A DNA stretch of 64,000 nucleotides from contig NZ_CP065053.1 of NCBI RefSeq assembly GCF_015689335.1, positions 7,130,001 through 7,194,000 of the forward strand. Direction: 5' to 3'. The position numbers and the translations under genes were made by a program. Under the pieces are notes generated by a model that made no database searches, was not told the origin of the DNA, and saw nothing but the letters and a program-made list of their open reading frames with translations. The DNA is from Massilia antarctica. Lineage in GTDB: Bacteria > Pseudomonadota > Gammaproteobacteria > Burkholderiales > Burkholderiaceae_D. Positions 24,618-35,029 of this stretch are shown here, in pieces. The number at the start of each line of letters is the position of its first letter. Positions within the stretch are counted from its first letter, which is position 1.

Positions 24618-25415
24618 CTACGACAAGTCATTCTGGTAATGGTGGTGCGCCGTCAGGTACAGCCCGCGGCGCAGCTCGACCGCCTTGTCGCCGTAGGTGA
24701 ACGAGACGCGCTCGGCGCACAGCAGCGGCGCCCCTTCGGGCACCCCGAGAAACTGGGCGGCGCCGGCATCGGCCCCGAGTGCGCGGATTTTCTCGCTGGC
24801 GCGGATCATGCGGGTGCCGAACTCGGACTCGAACAACCCGTACATTGGACCCTTGTACTCGACCAGGCGTTCCGCGGTCAGTCCCTTGAACAGGAGGCCG
24901 GGAAGCCACATTTCTTCAAGAATTGTCGGCGTGCCGTCGAACGACATCACGCGCTTGATATACACTACGGAGTCGCCCGATTTCAAGTCCAGCAGGCGCG
25001 CCACTTCGGCCGGCGCGCGCATGCGCTTGACTTCGATGATCTTGTTGTCGGGATGGTGAGGCACGCCTTCGTCGGGCATCAGGCGCAGGAAGCGGAAATG
25101 CGCGCGCGCCTCGTGATGGGTGGCGACAAAGGTGCCCTTGCCCTGGCGCCGCAGCACCAGGTTTTCGGCGGCCAGTTCGTCGATCGCCTTGCGCACGGTG
25201 CCCTGGCTGACCTTGAAGCGGCCGGCCAGCTCGACTTCGCTGGGGATCATTTCGCCGGGTTTCCATTCGCCCGCCTGCAGGCCCTGCGTGATGAGCGCCT
25301 TGATCTGCTGATAAAGGGGGCTGAAGGTCGGCGAACCGCCCGACGCGCCGGCGGCAGCGCCGGTCCCGCTGGCCGTTGTACCATGCAAGATCGGAGGGGT
25401 CGGGACTGGGTTCAT
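24618..25415 (-). CDS. GntR-family (HutC/UTRA type) transcriptional regulator
   Basis: The product has 265 residues from this ATG. An N-terminal Ala/Gly-rich tail precedes the winged helix (about 35-100, with EVELAGRFKVSQGTVRKAID as recognition region). A UTRA effector domain fills about 115-260 (YIKRVMSFDGTPTILEEMW, then RMIRASEKIRALGAD). Such regulators respond to small metabolites. The conserved position between sdhC and mdh suggests control of TCA genes, and a perfect dyad sits just upstream at 25477-25498. The start is uncertain: neither 25415 nor an in-frame GTG at 25433 has a good ribosome site. Confidence 0.88.
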   Translation of the reverse strand: MNPVPTPPILHGTTASGTGAAAGASGGSPTFSPLYQQIKALITQGLQAGEWKPGEMIPSEVELAGRFKVSQGTVRKAIDELAAENLVLRRQGKGTFVATHHEARAHFRFLRLMPDEGVPHHPDNKIIEVKRMRAPAEVARLLDLKSGDSVVYIKRVMSFDGTPTILEEMWLPGLLFKGLTAERLVEYKGPMYGLFESEFGTRMIRASEKIRALGADAGAAQFLGVPEGAPLLCAERVSFTYGDKAVELRRGLYLTAHHHYQNDLS

Positions 25416-25476
25416 AGACCGAGATTTCAACACAAACGGGCTTGCCAGTCCAGTGTAATCGCCGCAGACAGCTGTT

Positions 25477-25498
25477 TTATATAAGGTGTCTTATATAA
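25477..25498 (+). promoter_or_regulatory. Perfect dyad operator in the gntR-mdh intergenic region
   Basis: Arms TTATATAAG (25477-25485) and CTTATATAA (25490-25498) surround GTGT, giving a 22-base perfect inverted repeat. It is 62 bases upstream of the gntR start codon and about 215 bases upstream of mdh. Position and symmetry suit binding by the dimeric GntR-type protein for autoregulation and perhaps control of mdh. I did not see a second copy near sdhC or acnA. Confidence 0.75.
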
Positions 25499-25714
25499 GA
25501 TATATGATACGAATTGACAGAACGCCGACCTGCGCCTACACTCGCGTTCGATCCGGCATACGCGCGTATCGCCCCGCAAGCGTTTTGTGACGGGGGACGG
25601 GAAGTTCCGGCTGTGGTGTCCGATGTCGGTATCCGATTTTGGTATCATTACGGTTTTCCCGAACAAGCGTATCCTCAGCTTCGACCGTTTTCTTTCCCAC
25701 TTTGGAGATTCATC

Positions 25715-26704
25715 ATGGCTAAAACCCCACTGCGCGTTGCTGTCACCGGCGCTGCCGGCCAGATCGGCTATTCCCTGCTGTTCCGCATCGCGAACGGTGA
25801 CATGCTCGGCAAAGACCAGCCAGTCATTTTGCAATTGCTGGAAATCGCCGACGAGAAAGCCCAGAAAGCGCTCAAGGGCGTCATGATGGAAATCGACGAC
25901 TGCGCATTCCCGCTGCTGGCCGGCATGAGCGCCCACGCCGACCCGATGACCGCCTTCAAGGATGCCGATTTCGCCCTGCTGGTCGGCGCCCGTCCGCGCG
26001 GTCCCGGCATGGAGCGTAAAGACCTGCTCGAAGCCAATGCCCAGATCTTCACGGTGCAAGGCAAGGCGCTCGACGCCGTCGCTTCGCGCAACGTCAAGGT
26101 GCTGGTGGTCGGCAACCCTGCCAACACCAACGCCTACATCGCCATGAAATCGGCGCCGTCGCTGCCGGCCAAGAACTTCACCGCCATGCTGCGCCTGGAC
26201 CACAACCGCGCCCTGTCGCAGATCGCGACCAAAACCGGCAAGCCGGTCGCCTCGATCGAAAAACTGTGCGTGTGGGGCAACCACTCGCCGACCATGTACG
26301 CCGACTACCGTTTCGCCCAGATCGATGGCGCATCGGTCAAGGACACCATCAACGACGACACATGGAACCGCGACACCTTCCTGCCAACCGTCGGCAAGCG
26401 CGGCGCCGCGATCATCGAAGCGCGCGGCCTGTCGTCGGCGGCATCGGCGGCCAACGCAGCCATCGACCACATGCATGACTGGTACCTCGGTACCAACGGC
26501 AAGTGGACCACCATGGGGATTGCTTCGGATGGTTCGTACGGCATCCCTGAAGGCACCATGTTCGGCTTCCCGGTCACCACCGCGAATGGCGAATACACGA
26601 TCGTGCAAGGTTTGCCGATCGACGAGTTCTCGCAAGAACGCATCAACCTCACGCTCAAGGAACTGACCGAAGAGCGTGAAGGCGTTGCCCACCTGCTGGC
26701 CTGA
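25715..26704 (+). CDS. mdh: Malate dehydrogenase
   Basis: This 329-residue NAD-dependent enzyme interconverts malate and oxaloacetate. The nucleotide motif [18 protein letters not shown] spans residues 11-28. The substrate arginines lie in the mobile loop [13 protein letters not shown] (R95, R101), and the D162 / H190 relay is in LDHNR and WGNHSP. Sequence and length fit the cytosolic-type MDH found in Burkholderiales. GGAG lies nine bases before the ATG. The long untranslated leader (about 215 bases from the dyad) contains two GGTATC repeats near 25629-25646. Confidence 0.97.
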   Translation: MAKTPLRVAVTGAAGQIGYSLLFRIANGDMLGKDQPVILQLLEIADEKAQKALKGVMMEIDDCAFPLLAGMSAHADPMTAFKDADFALLVGARPRGPGMERKDLLEANAQIFTVQGKALDAVASRNVKVLVVGNPANTNAYIAMKSAPSLPAKNFTAMLRLDHNRALSQIATKTGKPVASIEKLCVWGNHSPTMYADYRFAQIDGASVKDTINDDTWNRDTFLPTVGKRGAAIIEARGLSSAASAANAAIDHMHDWYLGTNGKWTTMGIASDGSYGIPEGTMFGFPVTTANGEYTIVQGLPIDEFSQERINLTLKELTEEREGVAHLLA

Positions 26705-26760
26705 GTTTCAACGCGGCCGGATTCGTGGATCCCGTAAGCCCACCGATTCGCCGCACGCGC

Positions 26761-26781
26761 CGTGCCGCCCCGAGCGGCACG
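26761..26781 (+). other. Hairpin in the mdh-citE-like intergenic region
   Basis: CGTGCCGC (26761-26768) and GCGGCACG (26774-26781) pair perfectly around CCCGA. There is no T run. It may set differential mRNA stability between mdh and the following gene, or be fortuitous in GC-rich DNA. Confidence 0.35.
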
Positions 26782-26802
26782 AGCGCTGCTGTACCTGAGA
26801 AA

Positions 26803-27804
26803 ATGAACATGCATCCCTCCGAGGTTTTATTCCAGGGCAAACGCCAGCCTTTGCTGCTCCCCGCCTGCGACCACTATGCAGGCTCCGAAAAGCTGATGCT
26901 CAAGTCGATGGCCCTGCAACAAGAGCTTGGCCCCCTGTTCGACATCACGTTCGACTGCGAGGACGGCGCCACCGCCGGTGCCGAGCCCGAACACGCCCAA
27001 ATGATCGTGCGCCTGCTCAATGACGACGGCAACCGCCACAACCGCATCGGCGTGCGCGTGCACGACGTGGCCAGCCCGTTTTTCGACGGCGACCTGTCGG
27101 TGATCGTGGGCGGCGCCGCCCAGCGCCTCGCCTACATCGTGCTGCCCAAGATCCACAGCGCGGCCGAAGTGGCGCGTGCCATCAAGACCATCAACCAGCA
27201 TGCCACCAAGGCCGGCCGCACCAGCCCGCTGCCGGTGCACGTGCTGATCGAAACCCATGGCGGCCTGCGCGAAGCCGATGCCATCGCCGCCCTGCCCCAG
27301 GTCGAGTGCCTGTCGTTCGGCATCATGGATTTCGTGTCCAGCCACTACGGCGCCATTCCGGGCGCGGCCATGCGCACGCCGGGCCAGTTCACGCACCCGC
27401 TGGTGGTGCGTGCCAAGCTCGAAATGGCGGCCGCCTGCCATGCGCACGGCAAGGTGCCCTCGCATAACGTCACCACCGACATCAAGGACAGCGCCGTGGT
27501 GGCCAACGATGCCCAGCGCGCCGCCGCCGAATTCGGCTTTACGCGCATGTGGAGCATCCACCCCGACCAGATCAAGCCGATCCTGAAAGCGTTCACGCCG
27601 CGCCTGTCGGAAGTAAACGAAGCGACCAACATCCTCACCGAAGGCAAGAACGCCGGCTGGGGCCCGATCGCCCAGAACGGGCGCTTGCACGACCGCGCCA
27701 GCTATCGCTATTATTGGACGGTGCTGCAGCGCGCGAAACTGGCGGGCCTGGCCCTGCCCGACGCCGCCGCCGCGCTCGTCAACGACCCACAACCCGCCAC
27801 CTGA
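26803..27804 (+). CDS. HpcH/HpaI aldolase / citrate lyase beta-like CoA ester lyase
   Basis: This 333-residue TIM-barrel protein belongs to the CitE-like family that cleaves or forms CoA thioesters such as malyl-CoA or citramalyl-CoA. Family features include FDITFDCEDGATAGAEPEHA near residue 50, VRVHDVASPFF and VHVLIETHGGLREADAIAAL, whose Glu would bind Mg2+. Citrate lyase alpha and gamma subunit genes are absent, so it is not part of a classical citrate lyase. Its place between mdh and acnA is a recurrent arrangement in Burkholderiales; the true substrate is unknown. ATG codons at 26803 and 26809 are both possible starts. Confidence 0.85.
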   Translation: MNMHPSEVLFQGKRQPLLLPACDHYAGSEKLMLKSMALQQELGPLFDITFDCEDGATAGAEPEHAQMIVRLLNDDGNRHNRIGVRVHDVASPFFDGDLSVIVGGAAQRLAYIVLPKIHSAAEVARAIKTINQHATKAGRTSPLPVHVLIETHGGLREADAIAALPQVECLSFGIMDFVSSHYGAIPGAAMRTPGQFTHPLVVRAKLEMAAACHAHGKVPSHNVTTDIKDSAVVANDAQRAAAEFGFTRMWSIHPDQIKPILKAFTPRLSEVNEATNILTEGKNAGWGPIAQNGRLHDRASYRYYWTVLQRAKLAGLALPDAAAALVNDPQPAT

Positions 27805-27819
27805 ACGGATCCATTCCCG

Positions 27820-28434
27820 ATGCCCACCCTGATCAAGAACACCCTGCTCGCCTGCTCGCTGGCGATGGCAGCGGCCACGCTGTGCGCGGCCGCGTCGGCC
27901 AACGCGGCCGAACCGAAAAAAACCGTCAAGGCCAACGGTTCGGCCAAAACCGCGGCCAAGTCGAAGAGCCATCCGAAAGCGGTCGACGTGGTCGCCAGCG
28001 AGCCGGAACCGGACATCAGCGGCACCACCACCACCGAGTTCGACTGCGAACTGGGCAACAAGGTCACGACCTACCATAACGATACCGACGACGGCCACAT
28101 CGCGCTGCGCTGGAAAAAACGCTTGCACCGCCTCACCCGCGTGGGGACCACCACGGGCGCCAAGCGCTTCGAGAACCCGCTCTTCGGCCTGGTCTGGATC
28201 GGCATTCCGGCCAAGGGCATGCTGCTCGATTCGCGCCTGAACCGCCAGCTGGCCAATGAATGCAAGAACGCCGAGCAGATGAAACCGGTTGTCGACACCC
28301 CGGTGGCGCCTGTCGCGGCCCCGGCGGCGATGCCGGCGGCAACCCCGGCATCGGGCGAACTTGCAGTACCAGCGGTGCCGCCCCTGGCGGCGCCGGCGGC
28401 GCTTGACGCCCCTGAAGCAAAAAAAACGAACTGA
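27820..28434 (+). CDS. Secreted protein with MliC-like (lysozyme inhibitor) domain
   Basis: The product has 204 residues: a signal peptide to about ASANA (residue 29), a Lys/Ala-rich linker, and then a domain at about 70-152 with the MliC pattern. That pattern is a first Cys in TEFDCELGNKVTTY, then RLTRVGTTTGAKRFENP, LVWIGIPAKGMLLD and a closing ANEC. The two cysteines can form the family disulfide. An Ala/Pro/Val-rich tail follows. MliC proteins protect periplasmic peptidoglycan from C-type lysozyme, but the match here is divergent. It is 15 bases after the citE-like gene and 29 before acnA, so it is likely co-transcribed with TCA genes for no obvious metabolic reason. Confidence 0.6.
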   Translation: MPTLIKNTLLACSLAMAAATLCAAASANAAEPKKTVKANGSAKTAAKSKSHPKAVDVVASEPEPDISGTTTTEFDCELGNKVTTYHNDTDDGHIALRWKKRLHRLTRVGTTTGAKRFENPLFGLVWIGIPAKGMLLDSRLNRQLANECKNAEQMKPVVDTPVAPVAAPAAMPAATPASGELAVPAVPPLAAPAALDAPEAKKTN

Positions 28435-28463
28435 AATAACAATACCCCACTGAAGGAGAGGTC

Positions 28464-31172
<2,709 letters not shown>

Positions 31173-31204
31173 TCAGCCACACCCGCCGAGCGCGGGGCTG
31201 GCAC

Positions 31205-31236
31205 AAAAAACGCCGGATTCGTCCGGCGTTTTTTTT
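31205..31236 (+). terminator. Rho-independent terminator of acnA
   Basis: Six A residues, the stem CGCCGGA / TCCGGCG with a TTCG tetraloop (31211-31228), and a run of eight T (31229-31236) form a classical terminator 33 bases after the acnA stop. Confidence 0.95.
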
Positions 31237-31423
31237 CGTCCGGCGATGTTGCGGCAAGGCCGAGTGAGCGCCCACTACCCACCCTCCCGCTCAACTTTTT
31301 TTCACACTTCTTGCGCCGTCTTCATGGGCAAGGGACGAATGAACTACAATACGGGCGATAAGGGTTTATCATTGTTACGACATTATTGATCCGTTCATTC
31401 ACTTACAAAGACTCTTATACGCC

Positions 31424-32689
31424 ATGCGTCGTCCAACCAAAGATTCATCCCATAAGTTGTCGGCCGAGAGCCAACGCCTGGTCAGCATCAGCCAGGCAAT
31501 CGTCCAGGCGTCCAGCCGCATTGAAGAACGGGCCTGGGAACGCCAGCTCGATACGCACTTGCAGCGCCTGCTCAAGAGCGGGCACCAGGATACCGTCGAC
31601 ACCACCCTCAACGTGCTGTTCAAGGAAGACCTGAACGCCTACGATACCCTGATGGAAGGTGTCGAAGCGGTCAGCGAATCGTCGACCATGGTCGAGCAGC
31701 ACGAGGGCACGGAAAAGACCTTCCAGGCACTGCTGGTGGCGGCGCCGATCCTGGCGTGGACCCGTTTTTCGATTGCGTCGGGCACCATTCCGGCCGAGCT
31801 GCTGCAAACCCTGTCCGCCCATTTTTCGGCGCACCTGCTGGCCGATGGCGTGCAGTTGGCCATGGCGCCGACCCTGTTCTCGATCGACCAGTTGCCACGC
31901 ACCCACGCCGAAACCTACACCACCACCCACAAGCTGGCCCAGGCCGCGCACAAGGGCACGGCCGTCAAGCCGATGGCCAAGCCGGCCGAGACCGCGCCCT
32001 TCCTGGCCGACACGCGCTACCTGATGGTAGCCATCGTGGCGCCGCTGGGCGCACCCCTGTTCCGCTGGCAGGAGCCGCAGTTCCAGTCGACCTTCATGGT
32101 CGAGCGCGCCAATGCGCTCGAACAATGGCGTGCCCAGGCCGGTCCGACCATCACGCGCCTGCTGCCGGGCTGCGGAGTCGAACTGCTGCTGCCGGAAGCG
32201 TATTACGTGGCTTGCCGCGAAGCCGATAAGCTGATCCGTCCGGTATCGGTGCGCGCCGCCGTGCATTACCTGACCAATACCTTGGGTGTGGAAGCGTCCG
32301 ACCTGCGCGCCGTCATTGCCGGCTTCGGCGACGAATCGGCCGAAGGCCAGATCGACGAATACCGGGTCGGCTTCACCATGCGCCAGACGTCCGATGTCAT
32401 CTACGGCATCGTGTGGCCGCTGTACGGGCAGGAAGATGAAGACGGCACGCCGGTGGAAGGCTTGTCGGCGGCCGCCCTGGGCGGCATGGACGAGCCGAAG
32501 GCGCCGCTCGACGACATCATCGGCCACCTGAACGAAGCTGGGGTCACCCACATCAAGCGCCATAACGAGCGTTTCGTGACCGAGTATTGCGACGATTGCG
32601 ACGCGCCCCTGTTTGCCGACCCAACTGGCGAACTGGTGCACGCGGAAATGCCGGAAGACGCGCCTGCCGGCACCGAGCATTTTCACTAA
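31424..32689 (+). CDS. DUF2863 family protein
   Basis: This 421-residue cytoplasmic protein belongs to DUF2863, a family found mainly in Burkholderiales and without known function. It has no signal peptide or membrane helix. Features include a charged helical N-terminal part with RRPTKDSSHKLSAESQRL, a central PFLADTRYLMVAIVAPLGAP segment and a C-terminal EYCDDCDAPLFADPTGELVH, in which a C-x-x-C pair could bind metal. It is transcribed alone between two strong terminators. Confidence 0.85.
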   Translation: MRRPTKDSSHKLSAESQRLVSISQAIVQASSRIEERAWERQLDTHLQRLLKSGHQDTVDTTLNVLFKEDLNAYDTLMEGVEAVSESSTMVEQHEGTEKTFQALLVAAPILAWTRFSIASGTIPAELLQTLSAHFSAHLLADGVQLAMAPTLFSIDQLPRTHAETYTTTHKLAQAAHKGTAVKPMAKPAETAPFLADTRYLMVAIVAPLGAPLFRWQEPQFQSTFMVERANALEQWRAQAGPTITRLLPGCGVELLLPEAYYVACREADKLIRPVSVRAAVHYLTNTLGVEASDLRAVIAGFGDESAEGQIDEYRVGFTMRQTSDVIYGIVWPLYGQEDEDGTPVEGLSAAALGGMDEPKAPLDDIIGHLNEAGVTHIKRHNERFVTEYCDDCDAPLFADPTGELVHAEMPEDAPAGTEHFH

Positions 32690-32709
32690 GCACGCATTGC
32701 CGCATCGAG

Positions 32710-32734
32710 AACCCGGGCCCGCCCGGGTTTTTTT
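32710..32734 (+). terminator. Rho-independent terminator of the DUF2863 gene
   Basis: AACCCGGG (32710-32717) and CCCGGGTT (32722-32729) pair around CCCG, followed by T residues to 32734. It starts 20 bases after the stop codon. Confidence 0.92.
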
Positions 32735-32839
32735 ACGCCGCAAGCTTTGTTGGGCGCGCACAAGATAACGAAATGCCAACACCCCTACACTCCTTGAGTG
32801 GCTCGTCCGGGCCGCGTCAACGCACTGTGGAGAACAAGC

Positions 32840-32938
32840 ATGGACGATATGATGATTCAGGTGGTGCCGGTGTTGACCGGATTTATCGATACTTTCATCA
32901 CCTGGTTCCTGGCAATCGCCCGGGTTTTCAAGTGGTAG
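32840..32938 (+). CDS. 32-residue predicted small membrane protein
   Basis: A short frame starting ATG at 32840 encodes MDDMMIQVVPVLTGFIDTFI followed by TWFLAIARVFKW. It has an acidic start, a continuous hydrophobic stretch of about 22 residues and a basic aromatic end, the make-up of single-span small membrane proteins (N-terminus acidic, C-terminus basic). A GGAGA ribosome site lies seven bases upstream (32829-32833 region). It stands between the DUF2863 terminator and a GC-rich hairpin at 32967-32987, which fits an independent short transcript. No family is recognised. The alternative is a chance frame, but hydrophobicity plus ribosome site plus isolation support a real gene. Confidence 0.6.
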   Translation: MDDMMIQVVPVLTGFIDTFITWFLAIARVFKW

Positions 32939-33375
32939 GCAAGCGGCCCTTGTAGCTTGCCGCAACGCGTGGGCGCCCTGCCCACGCCGGCATCTTGCGC
33001 CTGGTTCCGGGCGCCGTCCAGCCCCGGTGCGAGCCGGACCCGCACCTCATCCACGCCCGGGTTCCTTGTTTCCGGGTGCCCCCACTTCAGCGATGCGGCA
33101 GCGCCCCGGCGCGACCGTCCGGCGCCCCGTTTGCTGGCATCCGGCGATCACAAAAATTGCACTTTTACATGTGCGGCAATGATAAAATAGCATGATTATA
33201 TTGCTGCAGGACGCGCTCGACACAAGCACGGATGGTCCAGGCTCCCTGCGCTCGCCCCCAGGTTTTCAGGCTTTTATCCGTCGCCGCGGCAGCCGGCTTG
33301 CCGCATGCGCCGCATCCATGGCCCCGGGTTGGCCGATCACCGCCCTGCCAGCCAAGACTATTCCGAGAGTGAAGC
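32939..33375. other. Intergenic region upstream of the T6SS effector island
   Basis: This holds a perfect hairpin, GCGTGGGC / GCCCACGC around GCCCT (32967-32987), likely ending the small-protein transcript. A markedly AT-rich patch follows at about 33145-33210 (with GATAAAATAGCATGATTATAT) that probably contains the island promoter. The rest is GC-rich with no gene I can support. Confidence 0.5.
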
Positions 33376-33900
33376 ATGCAACCGATACCCTATGCTCCTG
33401 CCACTGCGGCAACGCCCGCGCCGGATGACGCCCCGGCCGCACAACTGCTGCACGACGTCATCGTCCAGACAGCGCAGCTGCCGGCACGCGCCGACGGCAT
33501 CGCCGTGGGCCGCTTCGACGCCATCGGCGACGACGGCGTTGCCCTGGTCAGCATTCCCGCCTTCGGCTTGAGCCGCATCGCCGCACGCACACTCAGTGCG
33601 CTCGACCCCGCGCAGATCGGCCAATCCGTCGCGCTGGGATTCGAATCGGGCGACCCGCGGCGTCCGCTCATCCTCGGTTTCATGCTGGCGCCGCAAGCGC
33701 CGCCGGCGCAGGCCAGCACCCATGTCGTGCTCGACGGCGAACGTGTCGTGCTCAGCGCCGAGCACGAAATTGAATTGCGTTGTGGTGAAGCCGCGCTCGT
33801 CCTAAGTGCCGATGGCCGCATCCAGCTGCGCGGCACCTACATCACCAGCCAGGCCAGCGCGACCCAGCGCATCCTGGGCGGTTCGGTTCACGTCAACTAG
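33376..33900 (+). CDS. DUF6484 domain-containing T6SS-associated protein
   Basis: This 174-residue protein has the DUF6484 pattern. An N-terminal variable segment leads to IAVGRFDAIGDDGVALVSIP, an SH3/OB-like barrel with SVALGFESGDPRRPLILGFM, and a C-terminal beta-strand end reading GRIQLRGTYITSQASATQRI. DUF6484 proteins are found next to VgrG and PAAR-type genes; their role in the spike complex is not established. It is the first gene of a 10-gene island, with the next start eight bases after its stop. Confidence 0.82.
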   Translation: MQPIPYAPATAATPAPDDAPAAQLLHDVIVQTAQLPARADGIAVGRFDAIGDDGVALVSIPAFGLSRIAARTLSALDPAQIGQSVALGFESGDPRRPLILGFMLAPQAPPAQASTHVVLDGERVVLSAEHEIELRCGEAALVLSADGRIQLRGTYITSQASATQRILGGSVHVN

Positions 33901-33907
33901 GGCCGGC

Positions 33908-35029
33908 ATGGACATTCAAGTCGCCTCGAAGCATTTGATTGCACAGGTCGCCACGTCGCTCGACGTCGATGGGCGCGAGCATCTTGTGATCGTCATCAAG
34001 GGAAGCTGGCGTATCCCCGAGGAAGGCCAACGCCCGCGCCCGATCGCACCATCGCCGCTGTCCGTGAGCGATGCCTTCGTCGGCGAACCGGGCCTGAGCG
34101 CCCTGCTCTACGGCGACGATTTCGCGCGCTATAAACCGCGCTGCGACGTCCTGTTCGATGCATATGCGCATGCGCCCGACGGCCAGGAAGTGCAAGAGAT
34201 CACGGTGGCATGCCAGGTTGGCCCAATGAAAAAAGGCATCAAGGTGGTCGGCCCGCGCCAGTGGCGCAAACTGATGGGCATCTACACGCTCACCAAACCC
34301 GAACCTTTTACGCGCATGCCTTTGCACTACGGTCATGCCTTCGGCGGCGCCCGCACCTACCAGCAAGGCTGGGGCGAGAACCGGCAGACCATGACCGAAA
34401 CCATGCTCGCCAATCCGGCCGGAATCGGATGGGGCGGCAAACGCACGGGCGGCGACCTCGATGGAGAAAGCGCACCGAATCTGCAGGCGCTCGGCGAAAC
34501 AATCAGCAGCCCGACCGGCAATTACACGCCGGTCGCCTTGTCGGCCGTCGGCCGCCACTGGACGCCGCGCAGCGACCATGCCGGCACCTACGACAAGCAT
34601 TGGGAGGAAAACGTCTGCCCCTTCCTGCCGGAAGATTTTGACGAGCAACACAACCAGTGTGCAGCGGCCGATCAACAGATTGCCTACCCTGGCGGCGGTG
34701 AAACCGTCATCTTGCGCAACATGATGGCCGGACGGCCGGACGTGCGCTTCACCTTGCCGCGCCTTGACGACCTGCAGGTGCGGATTCTGCGCACCGATTA
34801 CAGCACCGAGATCCTGGCGCCGGCGGTCGACACCCTGTTCTTCGAAACCGAAAAAGGCAGTTTCTCGGCGATATGGCGCACCAGCGTGCCGATCCGGCGC
34901 CGCATCCAGGAATTCCTGGTGCTGGCGGTCGGTCCGGTCGACCCGGCGTGGTGGCAGCGCCAGCGCGCGGGCGCCGGCGGCTGCCACGGATGCGGCCACG
35001 GGATGGATGACAACGAAGGGTCGGCATGA
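33908..35029 (+). CDS. DUF2169 family T6SS effector adaptor candidate
   Basis: This 373-residue protein belongs to DUF2169, a family linked to type VI effector loading and regularly beside PAAR-like (DUF4150) genes. Typical segments are DGREHLVIVIKGSWRIPEEG at the start and MPLHYGHAFGGARTYQQG and AVGRHWTPRSDHAGTYDKHW in the middle. The C-terminus has CHGCGHGMDD, a C-x-x-C-x-H cluster that could hold a metal. It overlaps the next gene by four bases (ATGA), indicating coupling. An adaptor role is inferred from the family and position. Confidence 0.85.
   Translation: MDIQVASKHLIAQVATSLDVDGREHLVIVIKGSWRIPEEGQRPRPIAPSPLSVSDAFVGEPGLSALLYGDDFARYKPRCDVLFDAYAHAPDGQEVQEITVACQVGPMKKGIKVVGPRQWRKLMGIYTLTKPEPFTRMPLHYGHAFGGARTYQQGWGENRQTMTETMLANPAGIGWGGKRTGGDLDGESAPNLQALGETISSPTGNYTPVALSAVGRHWTPRSDHAGTYDKHWEENVCPFLPEDFDEQHNQCAAADQQIAYPGGGETVILRNMMAGRPDVRFTLPRLDDLQVRILRTDYSTEILAPAVDTLFFETEKGSFSAIWRTSVPIRRRIQEFLVLAVGPVDPAWWQRQRAGAGGCHGCGHGMDDNEGSA

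Noticed and set aside
26803..27804. Citrate lyase beta subunit of a CitDEF complex
   Set aside because: No citD, citF, citC or citX genes are adjacent; the stand-alone CitE-like family is the better assignment.
32957..33190. 77-codon frame upstream of the T6SS island
   Set aside because: It is Pro/Ser/Arg-rich with no ribosome site and runs through a hairpin and an AT-rich promoter-like patch.
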